A model generated the notes under the pieces. The model was not told the DNA's origin. It saw only the letters and a program-made list of their open reading frames with translations, and made no database searches. A stretch of DNA of 64,000 nt, taken from NCBI GenBank assembly GCA_035537875.1, contig DATLLJ010000108.1, positions 47,927 to 111,926 on the forward strand. Direction: 5' to 3'. The stretch comes from DATLLJ01 sp035537875. Lineage in GTDB: Bacteria; Acidobacteriota; Vicinamibacteria; Vicinamibacterales; CAVVIG01. This document shows positions 24,824 through 32,304 of the stretch, piece after piece (position 1 is the first letter of the stretch; the number at the start of each line of letters is the position of its first letter). The position numbers and the translations under genes are program-made.

Positions 24824-25453
24824 TCACTCAAACGCGAAGACGATTCCGGCCGTGAACTCAGCCTGCCAGACGACATTAGTGTGCAAAGCAAAGAGGCAGA
24901 TACCTGGTGTACAGGCGACGGCGCTCCCCTCGGCGTCGACGAACGTCGTGAACACGCGGCTCTCGAGACGGAATCCGACATGACGCGTGGGGAACAGCTT
25001 GACGCCGCCGCCCGCGCTCAAGGTGAAGCGGATTTCGCTGTCCGTGTCGGCGGCGTAGCGAGTGAGTCCCAGCATCCCCGTCAGAAAGGGGCGGGCGCGG
25101 CCGGCGTCGAATTCCCGCAGCCCACCGCCCATCCAATGATCGACGGTGATTCGCCAGGGAATGACGGGGGCGAACGGAGCTGGCCGCGCGAGGATATCCG
25201 CCTGTTCGTGCGTGAACAGGCCCTCGACCTGAAGGCCGTGAGACCACGGGGCATCCACGACGAGACCTAACGCCAGCGCGCCATCGAGATCCACGGGCTG
25301 CCCCGTGATGAGCTCGAAGAAATCGCCGCCGAAGCGGTAGCCCGCAAACGGCGTCACTTCGACCCCCTGCGCCGATGCCGCAGGCGCTTCAGCGACGACG
25401 AAACTGAACGCCATGATGATGGCGCCGACTGCTGGAAAGCGTTGTGAAGACAT
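24824..25453 (-). CDS. Small outer-membrane beta-barrel-like protein
   Basis: From ATG 25453 the product has 209 residues: a signal peptide ending APAASAQG, then VEVTPFAGYRFGGDFFEL and alternating strands, ending WQAEFTAGIVFAFE. The pattern (Gly/aromatic girdles, regular turns) is that of an 8-10 strand barrel. Two cysteines (VACTPGICLF) lie in one predicted external loop and could pair. The frame extends 35 codons upstream of 25453, but that part is not signal-like. Function is unknown. Confidence 0.72.
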   Translation of the reverse strand: MSSQRFPAVGAIIMAFSFVVAEAPAASAQGVEVTPFAGYRFGGDFFELITGQPVDLDGALALGLVVDAPWSHGLQVEGLFTHEQADILARPAPFAPVIPWRITVDHWMGGGLREFDAGRARPFLTGMLGLTRYAADTDSEIRFTLSAGGGVKLFPTRHVGFRLESRVFTTFVDAEGSAVACTPGICLFALHTNVVWQAEFTAGIVFAFE

Positions 25454-25556
25454 GCGTGCAGCGGCGAGTGCGCGCCGCCGAATAGCGCGCTCCTGCAAAT
25501 GCGGATCCGCCAACCAAATTCGTAATCGGATCACCGGCACGGAGTATCCTGCGGGC

Positions 25557-26549
25557 ATGAGTACCCGAATCCAGTCTCGGCAGCTTGGTTCTCACGGCCC
25601 GGCCGTTTTTCCGTTGGCGCTCGGATGCATGGGCATGTCAGGGATGTACGGGCCCGCGGATCAGAAGGAGAGCCTCGCGACGATTCAAGCCGCGCTCGAC
25701 GCCGGTGTCACGCTGCTCGATACCGGCGACTACTACGGCGCCGGACACAACGAGCTCCTCATCGGCCGCGCGCTGCGCGATCGTCGGGACCAGGCTCTCG
25801 TGTCGGTGAAGTTCGGCGCGCTGCGCGGCCCGGACGGTGCCTGGCTGGGCATGGATACGCGGCCGGCAGCTATCAGGAATTTCCTGGCTTACACGCTGAC
25901 GCGGCTCGGCGTGGATCACGTGGACATCTATCGACCGGGACGGCTCGATCCCGCCGTGCCGATCGAGGAGACGATCGGGGCGCTGGCCGATCTCGTCAAG
26001 GCAGGTTACGTGCGTGCCATCGGCTTGTCGGAAGTGGGACCCGATACGATCCGGCGGGCGCACGCGGTCCATCCCGTTAGTGACCTGCAGATCGAATACT
26101 CGCTCATCAGCCGTGGCCCCGAAGCAAAGATCTTCCCGCTCTTGTCCGAGCTCGGAATCGGCGCCACGGTGTACGGAGTGCTTTCGCGCGGCCTGCTCAG
26201 CGGGTCGCGGCCCGGTTCGTCCGGCGACTTCCGTGCGCATCTCCCGCGCTTCACCGAGCCGAACCGCGAGCGAAATCAGGCGGTGACCGACGCTTTGCGC
26301 GGTCTGGCGACCGAAAAGGGTGTCACCGCCTCGCAGCTCGCCATCGCGTGGGTGCTGGCAAAAGGCCCGAACCTCGTGCCGGTCATCGGCGCGCGGACAC
26401 GGGCGCAGCTCGCCGAGTCGTTGGCCGCGCTCGTGATCGAGCTGTCGCCGGCGGACATCGCCCGCGTCGAATCGGTGGTTCCCGCCTCCTCTGTGGCCGG
26501 GACACGGTACGACGAGCACCAGATGCGCATTCTCGACAGCGAGCGCTAG
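25557..26549 (+). CDS. Aldo/keto reductase family oxidoreductase
   Basis: The 330-residue TIM-barrel enzyme uses NADPH. It keeps the catalytic Asp and Tyr in LLDTGDYYGAGHNE and the Lys in LVSVKFGAL. The position of the usual catalytic histidine reads DIYRPGRLDP instead of the LYxxHR form, a variant seen in one AKR branch that weakens or changes proton donation. C-terminal cofactor loop: LVPVIGARTRAQLAESLAAL. ATG 25557 was chosen because upstream sequence is not AKR-like. The substrate is unknown. Confidence 0.92.
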   Translation: MSTRIQSRQLGSHGPAVFPLALGCMGMSGMYGPADQKESLATIQAALDAGVTLLDTGDYYGAGHNELLIGRALRDRRDQALVSVKFGALRGPDGAWLGMDTRPAAIRNFLAYTLTRLGVDHVDIYRPGRLDPAVPIEETIGALADLVKAGYVRAIGLSEVGPDTIRRAHAVHPVSDLQIEYSLISRGPEAKIFPLLSELGIGATVYGVLSRGLLSGSRPGSSGDFRAHLPRFTEPNRERNQAVTDALRGLATEKGVTASQLAIAWVLAKGPNLVPVIGARTRAQLAESLAALVIELSPADIARVESVVPASSVAGTRYDEHQMRILDSER

Positions 26550-26567
26550 GTCGGCTGGCGACCTCGC

Positions 26568-27617
26568 TCAGTAGGACCAGCCGACGGATGCCACGACGCC
26601 GACGTCGTTGGTCTCCGCCTCAGGGTTTGGCGGCCGGCTGTCGTAGGTCTCGAAGACGTTGAGCGCGAAGAAGAGATCCTTGAGGAACTCGCGTTTGCCG
26701 CTGACGTCGAGCTGCACCCGCTGACGCCCCAGGTCGCTCAAGCTCGGATAGTACTGAAAGTCGAGGTCGAAAGTGGTTTTTGGTCGATCGTAGGTGTAGT
26801 ACGACGTGCGAACCACGAAGAGTGCTTCGACGTTCTGGGTTGGCTCGACGTCGACACCGCGCTCGTCGTTGAAGGCGAGCCCGCCACCGACGGCGAGCTG
26901 CGCCCGATTGCTGTTCACCAGGCGCGGGCCGGTCGCTCCTCCTATCTGCGAGCGCAGCTTCAGTCCGAGGCTTTCGTTGGTTTCGAACCGGCCGGCTCCG
27001 GAAATGAACCAGTTGGGCCGCCGGTAGCGGAGGTACGAAAGCTCCATCGTGGCGCGATCGTCGCGGCCCTCGTCGTCCTCGGTCCGGGTCTGCGTCAGCG
27101 AGAAGGTGAGCCGGGACTCGAATGCGGGCCTGCGGAAAACCGTGTCCGAGTTGGCGTTGAGCTGCGCGACGCCGCTCGACCGCGTGTAGCTGAAACCGAC
27201 ATCGATGGTGCCGTCGAGCCGCCGCCAGAAGTTGGCTCCGATCGGCGTCATGAACGTCACGTCCGTCATCGGCAGGGTCGTGACCGATCCATCCAGGGCG
27301 ACGACGGCAATCGAGCGGGCAGCCGATTGTCCGAGCGAACCCAGAAACCGGCGGCCATCACCCGTCATGACTTCGATGAGCCGGGCGGCGACGATATTCG
27401 CGAGCTTGTCCCACTCGAGGTACAGCGTGCCCGCATCGTCGGTCTCGAACTCGAGGCGGCCGCGCTCGAGCCGCGCGACCTCGCCCGTAATGCGGTCCCC
27501 GTTGGCCAGTGACACGACATCGGTGCGGCCCTGGGCGAACGGTGTGGTCGTGCCGAGCGCCAGGGCCATCGCGATCGCAGCGGCGATCCGCACGTAGCGC
27601 GTGCCCGCGCGCGTCAT
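26568..27617 (-). CDS. DUF481 outer-membrane protein
   Basis: The 349-residue product has a signal peptide (TTPFAQG). A small N-terminal domain at about 33-110 reads VVSLANGDRITGEVARLERG, an SH3-like repeat common before DUF481. Residues about 120-349 form the DUF481 barrel (GTIDVGFSYTRSSGVAQLNA and final DVGVVASVGWSY). YdiY-like proteins of this group are outer-membrane and often salt- or acid-induced; a transport role is not established. It is convergent with the AKR gene. Confidence 0.85.
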   Translation of the reverse strand: MTRAGTRYVRIAAAIAMALALGTTTPFAQGRTDVVSLANGDRITGEVARLERGRLEFETDDAGTLYLEWDKLANIVAARLIEVMTGDGRRFLGSLGQSAARSIAVVALDGSVTTLPMTDVTFMTPIGANFWRRLDGTIDVGFSYTRSSGVAQLNANSDTVFRRPAFESRLTFSLTQTRTEDDEGRDDRATMELSYLRYRRPNWFISGAGRFETNESLGLKLRSQIGGATGPRLVNSNRAQLAVGGGLAFNDERGVDVEPTQNVEALFVVRTSYYTYDRPKTTFDLDFQYYPSLSDLGRQRVQLDVSGKREFLKDLFFALNVFETYDSRPPNPEAETNDVGVVASVGWSY

Positions 27618-27795
27618 CCGTTGTCCGGCCCGTCGAGGGGCGCAGGCCGACGCGGTGGCCAGTCGAAGCGAATACCGAGAGGCACCGCTGAAATACTAAC
27701 CCACGGGTATGATCAAGGCACTGCAACCGAAGTGAGAGCGATCTGCCGGTGCGTTTCGCCAGGTTCTCATCAGGGCCGCCCGCAAGGAGGATTTC

Positions 27796-28617
27796 ATGCC
27801 GACCGTCACGACCACCGACGGTACCACGATCTACTACAAGGATTGGGGCACAGGACAACCGATCGTCTTCAGCCATGGCTGGCCGCTTACTGCGGACGCG
27901 TGGGATGCACAGATGGTCTTTCTCGGCTCGCGCGGCTACCGGTGCATCGCCCACGATCGCCGCGGCCACGGCCGATCCAGCCAGCCGTGGAACGGCAACG
28001 AGATGGATACGTATGCGGACGATCTTGCTGCGCTCGTGACGTCGCTCGATCTCCAGAAAGCGGTGCACGTCGGGCATTCGACGGGAGGCGGGGAAGTGGC
28101 ACGGTATATCGGCCGACACGGAACCCGCCGCGTGGCCAAGGCCGTGCTGATCGGAGCGGTCCCGCCGCTGATGTTGAAGACGGCTGCCAACCCCGGAGGG
28201 CTCCCGATGGACGCGTTCGACGCCATCCGAGCGGGCGTGCTCGCCGATCGCTCGCAGTTCTTCAAAGATCTCACCACGCCGTTCTACGGTTTCAATCGGC
28301 CCGGCGCGAAGGTGTCCCAGGGGGTTCGGGATTCGTTCTGGCTGCAGGGCATGCAGGCCGGGCACAAGAACGCCCTGGACTGCATCAAGGCGTTCTCCGA
28401 AACCGATTTCACCGACGACCTCAAGAAATTCGACGTGCCGACCATGATCATGCACGGCGACGACGATCAGATCGTGCCCATTGGTGCTTCAGCGATGTTG
28501 TCGTCGCGGCTGGTCAAGGGAGCGACGCTCAAGGTGTATCCCGGACTTTCACATGGCATGTGCACCATCAACCAGGACCAGATCAACGCCGACCTCCTGG
28601 CCTTCATCAAGGGCTGA
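27796..28617 (+). CDS. Alpha/beta hydrolase, non-haem chloroperoxidase type
   Basis: The 273-residue product has the nucleophile elbow GHSTGG, acid HGDDDQIVP and histidine LSHGM, a complete Ser-Asp-His triad. N-terminal YYKDWGTGQPIVFSHGWPL and DRRGHGRSSQPW are typical of cofactor-free chloroperoxidase/esterases, which hydrolyse esters and can make peracids. It is cytoplasmic, with no signal peptide. AAGGAGG precedes ATG 27796. Confidence 0.93.
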   Translation: MPTVTTTDGTTIYYKDWGTGQPIVFSHGWPLTADAWDAQMVFLGSRGYRCIAHDRRGHGRSSQPWNGNEMDTYADDLAALVTSLDLQKAVHVGHSTGGGEVARYIGRHGTRRVAKAVLIGAVPPLMLKTAANPGGLPMDAFDAIRAGVLADRSQFFKDLTTPFYGFNRPGAKVSQGVRDSFWLQGMQAGHKNALDCIKAFSETDFTDDLKKFDVPTMIMHGDDDQIVPIGASAMLSSRLVKGATLKVYPGLSHGMCTINQDQINADLLAFIKG

Positions 28618-28666
28618 GGCCGAGTGTTGAGCCCGTTACCAATGATCAGATTCTGAGAGTGGCGGG

Positions 28667-28783
28667 CTACTTGCCGATCTGCACGGTCAGCATCGAGACG
28701 GATCCGCCGTCGATCCCTTCGACGGGAAACGACACCAGATCAGTCCAGCCATGGCTCTCGTCCGGGTCGTCGTGGCGCCACGC
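28667..28783 (-). pseudogene. Coding-like 38-codon extension in frame after the next gene's TGA
   Basis: Past the TGA that ends the gene at 28784-29503, the same frame continues AWRHDDPDESHGWTDLVSFP then VEGIDGGSVSMLTVQIGK and TAG, with protein-like composition. It may be the original C-terminus cut off by a nonsense mutation (TGG or CGA to TGA), or read through. No clear start codon lets it be a gene of its own. Confidence 0.4.
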
Positions 28784-29503
28784 TCACTTCCAGGTGATCT
28801 CCATGCCGAAGAAATGCATGAATACCTGTCGATTCGGCTGGTTCTTCGGGTTCTGCTGAGGGCTCCTGATGTAGAAATCGGCCTGCTGCGTCGCCGGGTT
28901 GGTTTCCCCGGCCGGAAGCTTCTTGGCCGGCATCGGGTAGTTCACACGCAGCGTCTTTCTGTCGCGCAGTCCCTGCGTGACCATGAAGTGCATTTCGTAG
29001 TCCTGATAGAGCGGTTTGCCATTGAGCGTGGCATGCCCGAACCCCCAGCCGGCCAGAAACACGACGGTCTTTGGCCAGTTGTTGTCCCCGCACCCTGAAT
29101 CGGTACCGTGCTCGTGGATGTAGGCAACGATCCCGCCGTTCTGACAGGGGTTGAACTCGTTCCAGCGGTCGATGGCGAGCACCAGATTGCCTTCCGGAAT
29201 CGTCAGCCTGGCTTCGAACGTGCCGCTGTTCTGGATCTCGTTCACGTCGATCTCGGCAGTTCCGCCGACGGCGCGGACGGCCTTGGCGTCGTTGTCCAGG
29301 TGGTCCCATCCCTCCGCGTCGTTGAGGCCGCCGACCATGTGGATGCGGCCGGCCGAGATGACGAAATGCCCGTCGTACAGGTCATGTTGCTCGGGCGCAT
29401 AAAAGTGAAGGAGGGCGCCGGGCTGCTGTCGGGGGTCTGGTCCCTGTTGCGCAGCGACCGTGGCGCTCAGGACGAGAATCGCGATCCACATCTTTCGCCG
29501 CAT
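28784..29503 (-). CDS. Secreted protein of unknown function
   Basis: ATG 29503 with GGAGGG upstream gives 239 residues: signal peptide MRRKMWIAILVLSATVAA, then a mature region of Trp/Asn/Gly-rich beta character (GLNDAEGWDHLDND, LVLAIDRWNEFNPCQNGGIV, FLAGWGFGHATLNGKPLYQD). It could be a jelly-roll or sugar-binding fold. Two cysteines (CQNGG, SGCGD) may pair. It lies divergent from the TonB receptor with 59 bases between, so a shared control region is likely. A coding-like stretch continues past its stop. Confidence 0.72.
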   Translation of the reverse strand: MRRKMWIAILVLSATVAAQQGPDPRQQPGALLHFYAPEQHDLYDGHFVISAGRIHMVGGLNDAEGWDHLDNDAKAVRAVGGTAEIDVNEIQNSGTFEARLTIPEGNLVLAIDRWNEFNPCQNGGIVAYIHEHGTDSGCGDNNWPKTVVFLAGWGFGHATLNGKPLYQDYEMHFMVTQGLRDRKTLRVNYPMPAKKLPAGETNPATQQADFYIRSPQQNPKNQPNRQVFMHFFGMEITWK

Positions 29504-29562
29504 AAACCCTCCAATTTCATCGCTGTCCGCCTTCGGCGCGTGTACGCTCGGCGTCAACCCTG

Positions 29563-31758
29563 ATGTATGTGATATCACACCGAGTTGGCGCGCGCGATCA
29601 ATGGCAACTCGTAATCCGTCGGGCGCTGGTGTTGGCGATGGCCCTTACGACTACAGGAACGGCCGACGTCAGGGCCCAGGATCAGGCACAGCTTCGCGTC
29701 GAGGTCCGGTCGGAAGATCACGCCGTCGAGAACGCCGATGTGCTGGTGCAAGGGTCGGCTTATCGGACGGACGGAGCGGGGCGCGTGACGATTGTGACGG
29801 CGCCGGGTCAGACCGACGTGACCGTCATGAAGGACGGGTTTGTCGCGGCGACGACCTCGATCGCGCTGGCGGCGGGCGTGATCCAGGATCTCCTGGTAAC
29901 CCTTGAGCGGCAGCCCACGCTCGAGGAGGAGGTCATCGTCGTGGCGGCCACCAGGACCGACAGGCGTCTCGAAGATCAACCGATGCGCGTCGAGGTCCTG
30001 GGCCGCGAAGAAATCGAAGAGAAGATGCTGATGACGCCCGGTGACATCGTCATGATGCTCAACGAGATGGGCGGCATGCGCGTCCAGGCGACGTCGCCAT
30101 CGCTCGGAGCGGCGAGCGTACGAATCCAGGGGATGCGCGGCCGCTACACGCGCGTCCTGTCGGATGGCCTGCCACTCTTCGGGGAGATGGGAGGCTTGGG
30201 CCTCCTGCAGATTCCACCGATGGATCTGGGGCAGGTCGAAGTCATCAAGGGCGTGGCTTCTGCCCTCTACGGCGCCGGCGCGATGGGTGGAGTCATAAAT
30301 CTGCGGTCACGGCGGCCCCCGGCCGAAACCCAGCGCGAAGTCCTGCTGAACCGATCGACCCGAGGGGCGACCGATGGCGTCGCCTTCCTTTCAAAGTCTC
30401 TGCAGGGGTCCTGGAGCGCGTCGATGCTGGCGGGAGGCCACTGGCAGGACATCAACGACGTCGACGGCGACGGGTGGGCGGACCTGCCAGGATACGCACG
30501 CGGGGTCGTTCGGCCCCGCCTGTTCTGGGAAGGCGGCGATGGGCGGACACTCTTCGCCACTGCCGGTTTCACGTACGAAGATCGCAACGGTGGCACGCCC
30601 GAGGGCGCCGTCCTCGCGTCAAACGGGCAGCCGTTTGTCGAAGCGCTGGAGACGCGTCGATTCGACGCAGGCGCGGTCGGCCAGCTCCTGGTCCGCAATC
30701 GATGGCCCCTGTCGGCACGATTGGCCGTAGTCCGGCAGGCCCACGACCACCAGTTCGGTGAAATCCTCGAGCGCGATCGACACGACACCGGTTTTGCCGA
30801 GATAGCGATTCGGGGCAGCGTGGGACGCCAGACCTGGGTCGCGGGTGGTGCGTTCGAGCGTGACGCATACAGTCCGCGCGATGTGCCACGGTTCGCGTAC
30901 GATTTCACGGTTCCTGGCGCGTTCGTCCAATACGACGTGGACGTGACGCCAGGGCTCTCGGTGTCGTCGAGCGGCCGTGTGGACTTCCACAGCGAGTACG
31001 GCACCTTCTTCAGTCCACGCGTGTCAGCGCTGACGCGTGCCGGCCGGTGGGCGAGCCGGCTGTCGGTGGGCACGGGATTCTACGCCGCGACGCCGATCAC
31101 GGAGGAAACAGAAGCCGCGGGACTCACTCGACTGACGATCGGTCGGCCGCTGCGCGCCGAGCGAGGCGTGAGCGGATCGTTCGACCTCTCACGCACCGAT
31201 GGTCCCTTGTCGTACACCGCGACGCTGTTCGCATCGCGCATTGCCGATCCCGTGTATGTGACGCGCGACACGGAGTACGCCCTTGGTAATCTGCCGGATG
31301 CCACGACAAATGTCGGCACGGAGCTGCTCGCCACACTGCGCCGGGCACCCTGGGCGTTGACGGTCACCTACACCTATGTCCGCGCTCGCGAGACGGTCGA
31401 TGGCCGCGACACCGATGTTCCGCTCACGCCGCGACACAGCGTGGGGATGGTCGCGATGTGGGAGGAAGAGGACGTCGGCCGCGTGGGTGTCGAGTGGTAC
31501 TTTACCGGCCCGCAGGCCCTCGAAGAGAACCCCTATCGCACGACGAGTGAGCCCTACAGCGTCGTGGGGCTTCTGGCTGAGCGTCAGGTCGGTCGGGTGC
31601 GGCTGTTCATCAACGGCGAGAACTTGACCGGAGTCCGTCAGACGCGTTGGGATCCACTGGTGCGCCCGACGAGAGCCGTCGATGGGCGATGGACGGTGGA
31701 CGCGTGGGCGCCACTCGAGGGCCGTAACCTCAATGGCGGTGTTCGCGTGCGGTTCTGA
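29563..31758 (+). CDS. TonB-dependent outer-membrane receptor
   Basis: The 731-residue product has a signal-like segment (VIRRALVLAMALTTTGTADV), then a carboxypeptidase-regulatory-like domain (about 45-120), a TonB box region (EEEVIVVAATRTDRR), the plug (VLGREEIEEKML through GVASALYGAGAMGGVINLRS) and a 22-strand barrel ending NLNGGVRVRF. It is BtuB/FecA-like in plug sequence, but the substrate is unknown and no ABC importer or cobalamin riboswitch is adjacent. ATG 29563 is the first start, but it overlaps a palindrome; GTG 29569 is possible. Confidence 0.92.
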   Translation: MYVISHRVGARDQWQLVIRRALVLAMALTTTGTADVRAQDQAQLRVEVRSEDHAVENADVLVQGSAYRTDGAGRVTIVTAPGQTDVTVMKDGFVAATTSIALAAGVIQDLLVTLERQPTLEEEVIVVAATRTDRRLEDQPMRVEVLGREEIEEKMLMTPGDIVMMLNEMGGMRVQATSPSLGAASVRIQGMRGRYTRVLSDGLPLFGEMGGLGLLQIPPMDLGQVEVIKGVASALYGAGAMGGVINLRSRRPPAETQREVLLNRSTRGATDGVAFLSKSLQGSWSASMLAGGHWQDINDVDGDGWADLPGYARGVVRPRLFWEGGDGRTLFATAGFTYEDRNGGTPEGAVLASNGQPFVEALETRRFDAGAVGQLLVRNRWPLSARLAVVRQAHDHQFGEILERDRHDTGFAEIAIRGSVGRQTWVAGGAFERDAYSPRDVPRFAYDFTVPGAFVQYDVDVTPGLSVSSSGRVDFHSEYGTFFSPRVSALTRAGRWASRLSVGTGFYAATPITEETEAAGLTRLTIGRPLRAERGVSGSFDLSRTDGPLSYTATLFASRIADPVYVTRDTEYALGNLPDATTNVGTELLATLRRAPWALTVTYTYVRARETVDGRDTDVPLTPRHSVGMVAMWEEEDVGRVGVEWYFTGPQALEENPYRTTSEPYSVVGLLAERQVGRVRLFINGENLTGVRQTRWDPLVRPTRAVDGRWTVDAWAPLEGRNLNGGVRVRF
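29568..29579. promoter_or_regulatory. TGTGATATCACA palindrome at the TonB-receptor start
   Basis: This perfect 12-bp dyad overlaps codons 2-6 of the receptor frame and lies 65 bases before the divergent secreted-protein start. Half-sites TGTGA/TCACA resemble CRP/FNR halves, but the spacer is 2 rather than 6, so another regulator type is more likely. Confidence 0.4.
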
Positions 31759-31926
31759 CGCCAAGGTTGTGACCGCATTGAGTGGCGGCGGTCTGACTCG
31801 TCGCTCAACCGTCCATCTGACAACACGTCGAAGGCGTCGGCTGTCCGCAGCGACAGTTGCGTCGCGAAATTTGATACGATCGCCGGACTCGCTCGAGGAC
31901 CCACACGGGACGAGCCGAGCCGCTCA

Positions 31927-32304
31927 ATGACGCTGGCGATTGTCGACGACGACGAGGGTGTGCGTAGAGCGCTGGCGCGGCTCGTGCGCTGCCTGGGCCA
32001 CGAGGTCTTGATCTTCGCCTCGGCTGAGGAGTTCGAGGCTCAGTCCGTCGCGGTGGATTGTCTGGTCGTTGACGTGCGCCTGCCAGGAGCCAGCGGTCTC
32101 GAACTCCGCGAACGGCTGCGCAGCCGCGTGCCGCCGGTTCCGGTCGTTCTCATCACAGGCGACACCCATCCGAAGACGCGAGATGCCTCCCGTGCGATCG
32201 ATGCCCCCTCGGTGGCCAAGCCCTTCGACGACCTGACGCTGATGGCGGCCATTGCCGACGCGATGGCGCAGGCGGACGTTGTCGGCGAACGTCGTGCAGA
32301 CTGA
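31927..32304 (+). CDS. Stand-alone receiver domain (FixJ-like)
   Basis: The 125-residue response-regulator receiver keeps the acid pocket (VDDDE at 6-10), phospho-acceptor Asp49 (VVDVRLPG), Thr77 (ITGD) and Lys98 (VAKPF). It has no DNA-binding domain, so output must go through a partner, most simply the histidine kinase encoded directly downstream, whose GTG start overlaps its 3' end. Confidence 0.92.
   Translation: MTLAIVDDDEGVRRALARLVRCLGHEVLIFASAEEFEAQSVAVDCLVVDVRLPGASGLELRERLRSRVPPVPVVLITGDTHPKTRDASRAIDAPSVAKPFDDLTLMAAIADAMAQADVVGERRAD

Noticed and set aside
29563..29579. CRP-binding site
   Set aside because: Half-sites fit but the 2-base spacer is wrong for CRP/FNR, which need 6.
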